Assembly: GCF_002160525.1 (NCBI RefSeq)
Contig: NZ_NFKT01000011.1
Location: 1-64,000, forward strand
DNA from: Lachnoclostridium sp. An169
GTDB taxonomy: Bacteria > Bacillota > Clostridia > Lachnospirales > Lachnospiraceae
Direction of reading: 5' to 3'
DNA length: 64,000 nt
Program-made: the position numbers and the translations under genes
Shown here: in pieces, positions 54,054 to 62,598 of the stretch
Layout of the letters: every line of letters starts with the position of its first letter
Numbering within the stretch: position 1 is the first letter of the stretch
The notes under the pieces: generated by a model
Told to the model about the DNA's origin: nothing
Databases searched by the model: none
What the model saw: the letters and a program-made list of their open reading frames with translations, nothing else

Positions 54054-55379
54054 ATGAATGTTGCGGATATCCCTAAAATATATACAGCCCTGGCGGAATG
54101 GATGGCATGTCTTGTATTTGTCCTTGCCATGGAGAAGAGAAGCGGAAAATGGAAAACGGCGGGAATACTGGCCGTTTTTCTTGTTGTGCTTTCCGTGCTG
54201 CAGTACTATATCGGAGTCTGGCCCGTGGCGGTCTGGATTCCTGCCATGGCTGCGGCAATGAGCCTCATGTGCCTGTGCATCTGGATGTGCTGCCGGATTA
54301 CGGGAAGGGCGGCACTGCTCTGTTTTTCCGCGGCCTTTATGGTGGCGGAGTTTGTAGCATCGCTGGAATGGCAGATCTATTCTTTTGCAGACGGTTTGGG
54401 ATATGGCAGCCTTCCTGTGGAAGTGACGCTCTTTCTTCTCTTTTACGGAGGTCTTTTCGGGACGGCATATGTTCTTGTGCGGCGGTATTTTTCTGATGCA
54501 GATAAAAGAGAGGTGTCGTGGAAAGAAGCCGCGGCCTCGGTGCTGATGGCGGTGGCGGCATTTCTGATCAGCAATATCAGCTATGTGTATCCGAACACGC
54601 CTTTCAGCAGCAGTCTGCCGGCAGAGACGTTCTACATCCGCACTCTGGTGGATTTCTCCGGGGTTCTGATCCTCTTCCTTCAGCAGGAGAGATGGCGGGA
54701 GATGGGGATGAAAAAGGAAGTAGACGCGGTAAATTCCATCCTCCACAGACAGTATGAGCAGTATAATCTTTCCAGGGAAAACATCGATACCATCAACCGG
54801 AAGTACCATGACCTGAAACATCAGATAGCAGTGATCCGGGCGGAGAAAGACAGTGAAAAGCGAGAACAGTATCTGGCAGAGATGGAAAATGAAATCCGGA
54901 CCTATGAGGCACAGAACAAGACCGGAAATCAGGTGCTTGACACGATTCTGACCGGGAAGCATCTGTACTGTGTGCAGCACGATATCAATTTTACCTGCGT
55001 GGCGGACGGGCATCTTCTGGATCGCATGAATGTGATGGATATCTGTACTATATTCGGGAATGCTCTGGACAATGCCATTGAATGTGAGGAGAAGATTGAA
55101 GATAAGAAGAAGCGGCTGATCCGGGTGGCTCTCTATTCCCAGAACCAGTTTACCATGATCCGCTTTGAAAACTACTGTGAGGACCGGGTGGTGTCGGGGG
55201 AGGAACTTCCGGAGACGACAAAGAAAAATAAGGAGTACCACGGATACGGGCTGAAAAGTATCCGCACCACGGTGGAGAAGTACGGCGGTTCCATGACCGT
55301 ACACACGGAGGGAGAGTGGTTCTTCTTAAGAATCCTGATTCCTATGGACAGAACGCCGGCTGATGCCGGGGGGAGATAG
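54054..55379 (+). CDS. Sensor histidine kinase, GHKL (AgrC-like)
   Basis: A 441-residue membrane kinase. About six membrane segments in the first 215 residues, then a dimerisation region with H252 (KYHDLKHQIAVIRAE) and a GHKL ATPase with N-box (IFGNALDNAIECEEK) and G-box (YGLKSIRTTVEKYGG). Such kinases often sense peptides (AgrC type) but no agrB/agrD-like peptide system is visible. ATG 54054 follows GGGAGGAAAA. Forms a pair with the LytTR regulator, stop-to-start gap 2 nt. Followed by a terminator hairpin. Confidence 0.88.
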   Translation: MNVADIPKIYTALAEWMACLVFVLAMEKRSGKWKTAGILAVFLVVLSVLQYYIGVWPVAVWIPAMAAAMSLMCLCIWMCCRITGRAALLCFSAAFMVAEFVASLEWQIYSFADGLGYGSLPVEVTLFLLFYGGLFGTAYVLVRRYFSDADKREVSWKEAAASVLMAVAAFLISNISYVYPNTPFSSSLPAETFYIRTLVDFSGVLILFLQQERWREMGMKKEVDAVNSILHRQYEQYNLSRENIDTINRKYHDLKHQIAVIRAEKDSEKREQYLAEMENEIRTYEAQNKTGNQVLDTILTGKHLYCVQHDINFTCVADGHLLDRMNVMDICTIFGNALDNAIECEEKIEDKKKRLIRVALYSQNQFTMIRFENYCEDRVVSGEELPETTKKNKEYHGYGLKSIRTTVEKYGGSMTVHTEGEWFFLRILIPMDRTPADAGGR

Positions 55380-55418
55380 GGAATGCTAGTTGTACAGCAA
55401 TACACTTCAGAATAATGA

Positions 55419-55455
55419 TCCGGGGCCGGACAGTAAATGACGGTCCCGGACTTTT
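55419..55455 (+). terminator. Terminator after the histidine kinase gene
   Basis: TCCGGGGCC (55419-55427) pairs with GGTCCCGGA (55442-55450), one G-T pair, followed by CTTTTC. Confidence 0.75.
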
Positions 55456-55599
55456 CGTGTCTGTCTTTATGTCAGTCTGTCATACAGGATTCGCGCGGTA
55501 TGGATAGAATTGTTGATTTTACCCAGAAACTGGAGAAATGGAAAGAAAGAACAGACAGAATGACAGATTTTGCCGTCTGAGATTCAGTTTATGACAGGA

Positions 55600-55637
55600 T
55601 TGTTTACAAAATTTCACGATGTGATAATTTGTAAACA
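55600..55637 (+). promoter_or_regulatory. Promoter with large operator-like dyad before GH43
   Basis: TGTTTACAAA (55601-55610) and TTTGTAAACA (55628-55637) form a 10-bp inverted repeat; the centre has TCAC/GTGA (55614-55617, 55621-55624). TTGTTT (55600-55605), 17-nt spacer and GATAAT (55623-55628) form a promoter covered entirely by the dyad. Confidence 0.6.
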
Positions 55638-55664
55638 CAGGTTAAGAGGAAAGGAGGAGAGAGA

Positions 55665-57143
55665 ATGAAGGGACAGGCTTTTAATCCTTATCTGCCGGAG
55701 TATGAGTACATACCGGACGGTGAGCCTTATGTGTTCGGCGACCGGGTCTATGTGTACGGCTCCCATGACCGGTTCGGCGCTCCCATGTTCTGTATGAATG
55801 ATTATGTGTGCTGGTCGGCGCCTGCGGATGACTTGAGCGACTGGCGGTATGAGGGAGTGATCTTCCGAAAAAACCAGGATCCGAAGAACCGCCTCGGCGT
55901 CCGGCTTCTGTTTGCACCGGATATTACCCGGGGACCGGACGGAAGCTTTTATCTGTATTATGCGTTTGATTTTATGGGAATCATGGGCGTGGCAAAGGCG
56001 GATTCGCCGGTAGGACCGTTCGAGTTTTACGGGCATGTGCAGTATGCGGACGGAACACTGTGGGGCAGGAAAAAGGGAGACAGCTTTCCGTTTGATCCGG
56101 GAATCTTTGTGGACGATGACGGAAGGGTATATCTGTATTCCGGATTTTACACTCCTGTGCCTGCGATTGTCACAGGATTCCGTTCACTGGGATTTATGGG
56201 CGGATATGTTCTGGAACTGGAACAGGATATGAAGACGATCCGAAAGCCGGAGAAGCTGCTGTTTCCCAAAGAGGGCAAAGGATCTTTTGAGAACCACGAG
56301 TTCTTTGAGGCAAGCTCCATGCGGAAGTATAACGGAAAATATTATTTCGTCTATTCTTCCCGGCATAACCATGAACTGTGTTATGCGGTAAGCAAAAGCC
56401 CCACAGAAGGATTCCGGTTCGGGGGGACACTGGTGAGCAACGGAGATCTTTTCCTGGACGGGAACGAGGATGAGAGCCATGCTGCAAATTACATCGGAAA
56501 TACGCATGGCAGCCTGCTCCACCTGAACGGAAAATACTATATCTTCTACCATCGGCATACCAACCGCAGTTCCTATGCGCGGCAGGCCTGCGCGGAGGAG
56601 ATTGTGATGGATGAAAACGGACATTTCCAACAGGCAGAGATGACAAGCTGCGGGCTGAACGGCGGACCGTTAAAAGGCATTGGCAGATATGAGGCGCGGA
56701 TCGCCTGCAATCTCTGGTCGAAAAAAGGAACCGGAAGATATGACTGTAAGAATCCGAAAAAGGTATTCGCAGATGACCCGTATTTTACACAGGATAAAAA
56801 AGACGGGGATGAGAGTGCAAGACAGTATATCGCCAATATGCGGGATGGAGCGGTGGCAGGGTTTAAGTATTTCGAGATCAGAAAACTGAAAAAAATAGGC
56901 GTAGTGATAAGCGGATATGCGTCCGGTATAATAAAAGTGTCGGAAAGCCGGGATTTCAGCCGGGTAAATGCAGAAATTATAATAGAGCTTGAGAGCAGTA
57001 CGCCTGTAGATTTTGAAGTAGCCTGCAGTATTTCTGACGGAAAAAAAGCGTTGTTTTTCAAATTTTGTGGAACAGGTAGTTTTGATTTTTGGGATATTGA
57101 ACTTTCAGGAGAGGAAAATGTATGGAAAAGAGAAAAAAACTGA
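55665..57143 (+). CDS. Glycoside hydrolase family 43 protein
   Basis: A 492-residue enzyme of the GH43 five-bladed beta-propeller family (beta-xylosidase / alpha-arabinofuranosidase type). Catalytic residues by motif: general base D18 (YIPDGEPYVF), pKa-modulating D144 (FDPGIFVDDDGRV), and general acid E215 (HEFFEASSMRKYNGKYYF). A C-terminal beta-sandwich region (about 330-490) follows. No signal peptide, so it is cytoplasmic and acts on imported oligosaccharides. ATG 55665 follows AAAGGAGGAG. The gene overlaps the GH3 gene by 22 nt. No transporter is adjacent, so sugar uptake must be encoded elsewhere. Confidence 0.88.
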   Translation: MKGQAFNPYLPEYEYIPDGEPYVFGDRVYVYGSHDRFGAPMFCMNDYVCWSAPADDLSDWRYEGVIFRKNQDPKNRLGVRLLFAPDITRGPDGSFYLYYAFDFMGIMGVAKADSPVGPFEFYGHVQYADGTLWGRKKGDSFPFDPGIFVDDDGRVYLYSGFYTPVPAIVTGFRSLGFMGGYVLELEQDMKTIRKPEKLLFPKEGKGSFENHEFFEASSMRKYNGKYYFVYSSRHNHELCYAVSKSPTEGFRFGGTLVSNGDLFLDGNEDESHAANYIGNTHGSLLHLNGKYYIFYHRHTNRSSYARQACAEEIVMDENGHFQQAEMTSCGLNGGPLKGIGRYEARIACNLWSKKGTGRYDCKNPKKVFADDPYFTQDKKDGDESARQYIANMRDGAVAGFKYFEIRKLKKIGVVISGYASGIIKVSESRDFSRVNAEIIIELESSTPVDFEVACSISDGKKALFFKFCGTGSFDFWDIELSGEENVWKREKN

Positions 57144-60100
57144 GAATGAATAATACTAAATTCCGGATTATATTAATCCCTATTTTAGCTGTTTTTGTTG
57201 TTTTTGCGATTGTTCTGACAACAGTTACTAACTATTTCACTTCTTCTCTGGACACGTTTCTCGGAAAAGGAGAGAGAACTGCAACAACACCATCAGGAAC
57301 AGACGGTTGGGATACCAACTATTACGATTTTAAGACGGGAAGCCAGGAGGAAGCTCGGGAAGCCAGTGCAGCCGTTGCTGAGCAGATCGCAGATGAAGGC
57401 GAAGTCCTTCTGAAAAATGATGGACTTCTGCCTTTGTCAAAGGAAACGGAAATAACACCATTAGGGTATCGTTACATAAATCCTATAATGAGCGGAAGCG
57501 GATCAGGCAGTACGAATACATCAGCAGATTATGTATACACTCCGCAGAGAGGCCTTAAAGAGGCATTTGATAATGTTAATGATGCTGCTGCAGAAGCAAT
57601 GGCAGAAAGTCAACCGACAGAAATCACACCTGTCGCAACGAGCGGAGAAGGCGGTCAGACTGCATTTCTTGGCGCATCTGTCAATATTTCTGAATATCCG
57701 CTGGAAGTATATCAGAGTATATCAGATACATGTAAAGATACGATAGGAATTATTTTTATCGGAAGAGCAAGCGGAGAAGGCGGAGATTTATATACCCAGG
57801 AGTATACGGACGGGACACCACACCAGTTGGCGCTTACATCGGCAGAAAGAGATATGATCAAATTTGCGGAAGAAAACTGTAAAGGTGTCGTAGTTGTACT
57901 GAATTCATGCAATACTATGCAGATTCCGGAACTGGAAGATGATGATGAAATTAATGCGATTATACAGATGTGTACGCCGGGTGCAATGGGATTTAAATCT
58001 CTTGGCAAAATTTTAAATGGTACGGTTACTCCATCAGGAAGAACAGTAGATACTTTTGCAGCCGACCATACAATGACGCCGACCTTTGTCAATTTTAATA
58101 ATGGGACGGGGAATACGGTATATGAAAATACTTCATATACAAGGGATATCTGGCTTGCGGCATTTAAAGGCGGATCAGAATTCAAGGCACCGTTCCGGGA
58201 ATACGAGGAAGATGTCTATCTGGGCTACCGCTGGTATGAAACGGCTGCTGATCTGGGATACTTTACATCTGATAACCTGCCGGAAGGAGTAACAGATCCG
58301 TATTACAACCGTGATAATGGCGTTGTTTATCCGTTTGGATACGGGCTCTCATACACAACATTCGACCAGGAAATTACGGAATTTACCGATCAAGGGAATA
58401 CAATAGATATTTCTGTTAAGGTAACAAATACTGGTGATACTTATGCAGGAAAAGAAGTCGTTCAGTTATACTATGAAGCACCATATACACAGTTTGATAT
58501 TGATAATAGTATTGAAAAATCAACAGTAAACCTTATTGATTACCAGAAAACAGATATTCTCCAGCCGGGAGAGTCACAGACACTTTCGTTCACGCTTGAA
58601 AAAGAAGATATGGCGTCTTACTGTTATACACATCATAACGAAAATGGCACAACAGGATGCTACGTTCTGGAAAATGGAGAATATACGGTTTCTGTCCGGG
58701 CAAACAGTCATGAAATTTATGATACCCGTACTTTTAGTGTAGAAGATACATTCTGGTATGACGGATCAGACGAAGATCATATCCGCCAGTCAGAAAAAGA
58801 GGGGCAGTCCCAGTGGGATGCGGAAGGAAATCCGACAGGAACGCCGGAAAATCCGGATTCCGGGTTCGTTGCAGCGACAAATCAGTTCGAGCATGCCAAT
58901 CAGTATATGACGGATGAAGAGGTCGGTCATGATGTGACAATTCTGACCCGCAGCGACTGGGCGGATACCCAGCCAAGCGCTCCGACAGAAGAAACCCGGC
59001 AGGCAAGCGATACGGTAAAAGAGTGGCTGGATTATGGATACGCTACCTATGATCTTGGAAATGGCATATGGGATGCTGATACTGATCCGGTTTTGGGAAA
59101 TGTGGAAGGCAGTGAAGTATATGTACCGGAATCAGAAATGCCGGAGTCGGATCAGGACAATGGTCTGACACTGTCTGATATGAGAGGACTCGATTATTAC
59201 GATCCGCTGTGGGATGAATTGCTGGATCAGATTGATTATGCAAGCGATGAAATCAACTCTGCTCTTTTTGTCAACGGTTATGCATCAGGAAAATTAAGTT
59301 CTGTTGGTAAAATGGCAACATCAGAGCATGACGGACCGCAGGGAATCGGACTAAACGATAACGAAGGAAACAGTTGGGTAGACTGCTGTTCTTTCCCGGC
59401 GGCGACTACTATGGCACAGACTTATAATGTAGAACTTGCATATGAGATGGGAAAAGCTGTTGCGGAAGAAAATTACTGGATTGATGGAGGCGGTTGGTAT
59501 GCCCCGGCTGTAAATCTTCACTGGTCACCGTTTTCGGGAAGAAACTATGAATACTATTCGGAGGATCCAATTGTATCTGGAAAGATGGCTGCAAAAGTGA
59601 TTTCCGGTGCAGGAGATAACGGAACGTACTGTGCTTTAAAACATTTTGCCATGGTTGATCAGGAGGAACAGAGATGGTGGATTCCATCTGTGTGGGCGAC
59701 AGAACAGACAATCCGTGAACTTTATCTGAAACCATTTGAAATGGCAGTGAAGGAGTCTGTTAAAACGATCAAATATATTTCTGATGACCAGGGAACCGTA
59801 TCTACAAAGACAATGCGGGCATGTGACTGTATGATGTCAAGCGGATGGTCTGGAATTGGAGGAATCTGGACAGCATATGATTATAATCTTCTTACGAATG
59901 TTTTAAGGAATGAATGGGGATTCCAGGGATTTGTGATCACAGACTACGATCAGGGAAATGGACCGAATGATGATATTGCTGTAAACAGAATGGTCAGAGC
60001 AGGTACAGACCAGCATATGATTGATAATACGATGAGTCCCGGAAAATATACGGAGACTGATAACGCGACAGGCGTAACTGCACTGCGGAAGGCTGTAAAG

Positions 60101-60325
60101 AATACATTGTTCACTATGGCAAATTCTGCACAGGTAAATGGGGCTGCTCCGGGAGCTGAAGTTTACTATTCGATGTCTCCATGGAGGATTGCCGTAATTG
60201 CTGTCGATATAGTAATCGGACTCGGAACTTTGTGGGGAATTGCGGTAATGATAATCCGTTCGAAGGACGCAAAAAAGAATCCTGAGAGATATAAAAAGTC
60301 AAAGAAAAAGAATGAATCTGTATAA
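57122..60325 (+). CDS. Membrane-anchored glycoside hydrolase family 3, reversed domain order
   Basis: A 1067-residue GH3 beta-glucosidase/xylosidase-type protein. N-terminal membrane helix about 14-36; the GH3 C-terminal alpha/beta sandwich domain comes first (starts near 85 with EQIADEGEVLLKNDG, ends with PFGYGLSYTTF at about 402), then an FnIII-like domain (405-545), a linker, and the GH3 N-terminal TIM-barrel domain last (about 700-1000) with nucleophile D941 in FVITDYDQGN. A second membrane helix at about 1021-1045 precedes a basic tail (KKSKKK). So the enzyme domain would be outside with both ends inside. ATG 57122 overlaps GH43. It is more AT-rich than its neighbours. Confidence 0.88.
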   Translation: MEKRKKLRMNNTKFRIILIPILAVFVVFAIVLTTVTNYFTSSLDTFLGKGERTATTPSGTDGWDTNYYDFKTGSQEEAREASAAVAEQIADEGEVLLKNDGLLPLSKETEITPLGYRYINPIMSGSGSGSTNTSADYVYTPQRGLKEAFDNVNDAAAEAMAESQPTEITPVATSGEGGQTAFLGASVNISEYPLEVYQSISDTCKDTIGIIFIGRASGEGGDLYTQEYTDGTPHQLALTSAERDMIKFAEENCKGVVVVLNSCNTMQIPELEDDDEINAIIQMCTPGAMGFKSLGKILNGTVTPSGRTVDTFAADHTMTPTFVNFNNGTGNTVYENTSYTRDIWLAAFKGGSEFKAPFREYEEDVYLGYRWYETAADLGYFTSDNLPEGVTDPYYNRDNGVVYPFGYGLSYTTFDQEITEFTDQGNTIDISVKVTNTGDTYAGKEVVQLYYEAPYTQFDIDNSIEKSTVNLIDYQKTDILQPGESQTLSFTLEKEDMASYCYTHHNENGTTGCYVLENGEYTVSVRANSHEIYDTRTFSVEDTFWYDGSDEDHIRQSEKEGQSQWDAEGNPTGTPENPDSGFVAATNQFEHANQYMTDEEVGHDVTILTRSDWADTQPSAPTEETRQASDTVKEWLDYGYATYDLGNGIWDADTDPVLGNVEGSEVYVPESEMPESDQDNGLTLSDMRGLDYYDPLWDELLDQIDYASDEINSALFVNGYASGKLSSVGKMATSEHDGPQGIGLNDNEGNSWVDCCSFPAATTMAQTYNVELAYEMGKAVAEENYWIDGGGWYAPAVNLHWSPFSGRNYEYYSEDPIVSGKMAAKVISGAGDNGTYCALKHFAMVDQEEQRWWIPSVWATEQTIRELYLKPFEMAVKESVKTIKYISDDQGTVSTKTMRACDCMMSSGWSGIGGIWTAYDYNLLTNVLRNEWGFQGFVITDYDQGNGPNDDIAVNRMVRAGTDQHMIDNTMSPGKYTETDNATGVTALRKAVKNTLFTMANSAQVNGAAPGAEVYYSMSPWRIAVIAVDIVIGLGTLWGIAVMIIRSKDAKKNPERYKKSKKKNESV

Positions 60326-60333
60326 AAATCAGA

Positions 60334-60368
60334 AGCAGCCGGGAATTTTTCCCGGCTGTCTTTATTAA
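60334..60368 (+). terminator. Terminator of the GH43-GH3 operon
   Basis: CAGCCGGGAA pairs with TTCCCGGCTG across 60336-60358 with a loop of a few T, followed by TTTATT. Confidence 0.85.
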
Positions 60369-60387
60369 TGAACGAAAATTCTGTTTT

Positions 60388-61620
60388 TTATTTCGTCTCT
60401 TCTTTCTTCAGCTCACGCATCTTCATAGCGCGGACCTTCAGCGGCAGTCCGAACAGATTGATGAATCCGTCCGCATCGTGGTGATCGTAGAGATCGCCTG
60501 TTGTGAAGCTTGCCAGTGACTCGCTGTACAGCGAATACGGGGAAGTTTCTCCCGCACGGATGATGTTGCCTTTGTAAAGTTTGAACTTCACTTCTCCGGT
60601 TACATACTGCTGTGTCACATCAACGAATGCCTGGATCGCCTCGCGCAGCGGTGTGAACCATTTTCCTTCGTAGACCACCTGTGCAAGTTTATTGCCCATC
60701 TCTTTCTTGACCTCATAAACTGCACGGTCAAGTACAAGCTCCTCAAGCTGCTGGTGTGCTTCCATGAGGATCGTTCCGCCAGGTGTCTCATACACGCCGC
60801 GGGATTTCATGCCGACAACGCGGTTCTCCACGATATCGATGATTCCGATGCCGTGCTTCCCGCCCAGGCGGTTCAGTTCGCGGATAATATCGGAAACTTT
60901 CATGGCCTTTCCGTTCAATGTCTTCGGAACACCTGCCTCGAATGTCATGGTCACATATTCCGGTTCATCCGGAGCCTTCTCCGGGGTTACGCTCAATACA
61001 AGAAGATCATCATAGTTCGGCTCCTGGGAAGGATCCTCAAGTTCCAGTCCCTCGTGGCTGATATGCCAGATGTTGCGGTCACGGCTGTAGCTGTGCTTCG
61101 TGTCAAATGGAAGATCAATGCCGTGTTTCTTGCAGTACTCGATTTCATCCTCACGGGACTGCATGGTCCATACATCCGTCATACGCCATGGAGCGATGAT
61201 CTTGATGTCCGGGGCAAGAGCCTTGATGGAAAGCTCAAAACGGATCTGATCGTTTCCTTTTCCGGTTGCACCGTGGCAGATTGCAACCGCGCCTTCTTTT
61301 CTTGCAATTTCAACAAGCTTCTTTGCGATAACCGGGCGCGCCATGGATGTTCCGAGAAGATATTTGTTCTCATAAACTGCTCCTGCCTTTACGCACGGCA
61401 TGATGTAATCGTCGCAGAACTCATCCACAATATTTTCAATATATAATTTGGAAGCGCCGGAGAGTTTCGCCCTCTCGTCCAGGCCGTCCAGTTCTTCGCC
61501 CTGCCCGCAGTCTACGCAGCAGCAGATGACGTCATAACCGAACGTCTCCTTCAGCCATGGAATGATTGCAGTCGTGTCAAGACCGCCGGAATACGCTAAA
61601 ACTACTTTTTCTTTACTCAT
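60388..61620 (-). CDS. argG: Argininosuccinate synthase
   Basis: A 410-residue enzyme joining citrulline and aspartate with ATP to argininosuccinate. N-terminal ATP-binding motif VLAYSGGLDTTAIIPWLKE; central signature GNDQIRFELSIKALAP. Length is normal. ATG 61620 follows GGAGG. argH is not adjacent (it could be elsewhere). Controlled by a promoter at 61743-61771 and probably by ArgR (boxes upstream). The leader of about 115 nt is longer than usual and may be structured; no T-box motif is seen. Confidence 0.95.
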   Translation of the reverse strand: MSKEKVVLAYSGGLDTTAIIPWLKETFGYDVICCCVDCGQGEELDGLDERAKLSGASKLYIENIVDEFCDDYIMPCVKAGAVYENKYLLGTSMARPVIAKKLVEIARKEGAVAICHGATGKGNDQIRFELSIKALAPDIKIIAPWRMTDVWTMQSREDEIEYCKKHGIDLPFDTKHSYSRDRNIWHISHEGLELEDPSQEPNYDDLLVLSVTPEKAPDEPEYVTMTFEAGVPKTLNGKAMKVSDIIRELNRLGGKHGIGIIDIVENRVVGMKSRGVYETPGGTILMEAHQQLEELVLDRAVYEVKKEMGNKLAQVVYEGKWFTPLREAIQAFVDVTQQYVTGEVKFKLYKGNIIRAGETSPYSLYSESLASFTTGDLYDHHDADGFINLFGLPLKVRAMKMRELKKEETK

Positions 61621-61742
61621 GGTAAATGCCTCCTGAAATGTATTTTTATTAATCTGCCGCCTGCAGTACAGTGACGGCTCAGATATGGGTTATGTACTTT
61701 TGGAATGTACGATTCATGCACCGCCTGTGCGGGCTAACACAT

Positions 61743-61771
61743 ACTATACACTACATTTAATAATTATGCAA
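61743..61771 (-). promoter_or_regulatory. Promoter of argG
   Basis: On the minus strand TTGCAT (61771-61766), 17-nt spacer, TATAGT (61748-61743). Confidence 0.6.
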
Positions 61772-61777
61772 GTGAAA

Positions 61778-61834
61778 ATTTATAAAAATTCATATAGATG
61801 CAAATATTTATAAAAATATGCATAAAAATGCAAA
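61778..61834. promoter_or_regulatory. Tandem ARG boxes (ArgR/AhrC operators)
   Basis: TATGCATAAAAATGCAAA (61817-61834) fits the AhrC/ArgR consensus CATGAATAAAAATKCAAK at 15 of 18 positions; ATTTATAAAAATTCATAT (61778-61795) is a second, weaker box. They lie just upstream of the argG -35. The remaining parts of the 383-nt argG-SRAP gap, 61621-61742 (the argG leader) and 61835-62003, hold no gene. Confidence 0.65.
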
Positions 61835-62003
61835 TATCATGATTCTTTATGCATAAAAGAGAATATGTGTGAAATATCTGCTTGCTCTGGAAAAAGAAAT
61901 GATTATATAATGGAAAATAGTGGAAATACATGAGTAACGGAAATAACAGAAAAGAAACAGCAGGAAAAGCAGAATGAGCAAACAGAAGAAAGAGGTGTGT
62001 GAG

Positions 62004-62555
62004 ATGTGCGGCAGATATTTTACAGGAGGTCTGTTGGAGAGGAAGGATATCTGTCCTTCTGACCAGGCAGTGATTCTGTGCAGAGGGGGTGCAGCCGGAG
62101 AAAGGCACATGGATGGGAAGATTGTCCGGTCGGGGGCTGTATGGGGATTTCCCGCTCCGGAGGGGAATCGGCTGATCATCAATGCACGGGCGGAAAGCGC
62201 TTTGGAGCGCAGGATGTTCTGTGACAGGATCCGGCGGGAAAGGTGTGTGGTTCCGGCAGGAGGATTTTATGAGTGGAACCGGCTCAAAGAGAAAAGCGAA
62301 TTTACCCGGAATGAAGGAAAAAACATGTACATGGCGGGAATCTGCGGAGAGTTCGCCGGTCAGAAAAGATTTGTCATACTGACAACAAAGGCAAATGAGA
62401 GTGTCAGTCCTGTCCATGAACGGATGCCGCTTATCCTTGAAGAATCCGAGATTGAACCGTGGATTCTGGATGATGGCCTGGTGGAATATTTTCTGGCTAA
62501 AAAACCGTCATCTCTCAAACGGGATCAGGAGTATGAACAGTTAAGTCTGTTCTGA
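62004..62555 (+). CDS. SOS response-associated peptidase (SRAP/YedK family)
   Basis: A 183-residue protein that forms a covalent thiazolidine crosslink with abasic sites in single-stranded DNA, protecting them. The catalytic Cys must be residue 2 after Met removal: ATG 62004 gives MCGRYFTGG and has AGAGG spaced 8 nt, so an earlier in-frame ATG at 61974 is rejected. Other motifs: LIINARAES, VPAGGFYEWNR (E), and SPVHERMPLIL (His). Length is typical. Divergent from argG. Confidence 0.93.
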   Translation: MCGRYFTGGLLERKDICPSDQAVILCRGGAAGERHMDGKIVRSGAVWGFPAPEGNRLIINARAESALERRMFCDRIRRERCVVPAGGFYEWNRLKEKSEFTRNEGKNMYMAGICGEFAGQKRFVILTTKANESVSPVHERMPLILEESEIEPWILDDGLVEYFLAKKPSSLKRDQEYEQLSLF

Positions 62556-62598
62556 CATATTATGGAAAAAGCATAAAATGTAGTATCAGGGGAGAAGA

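Noticed and set aside
61621..61740. T-box riboswitch in the argG leader
   Set aside because: No specifier or antiterminator signature (AGGGTGGNACCGCG-like) is present.
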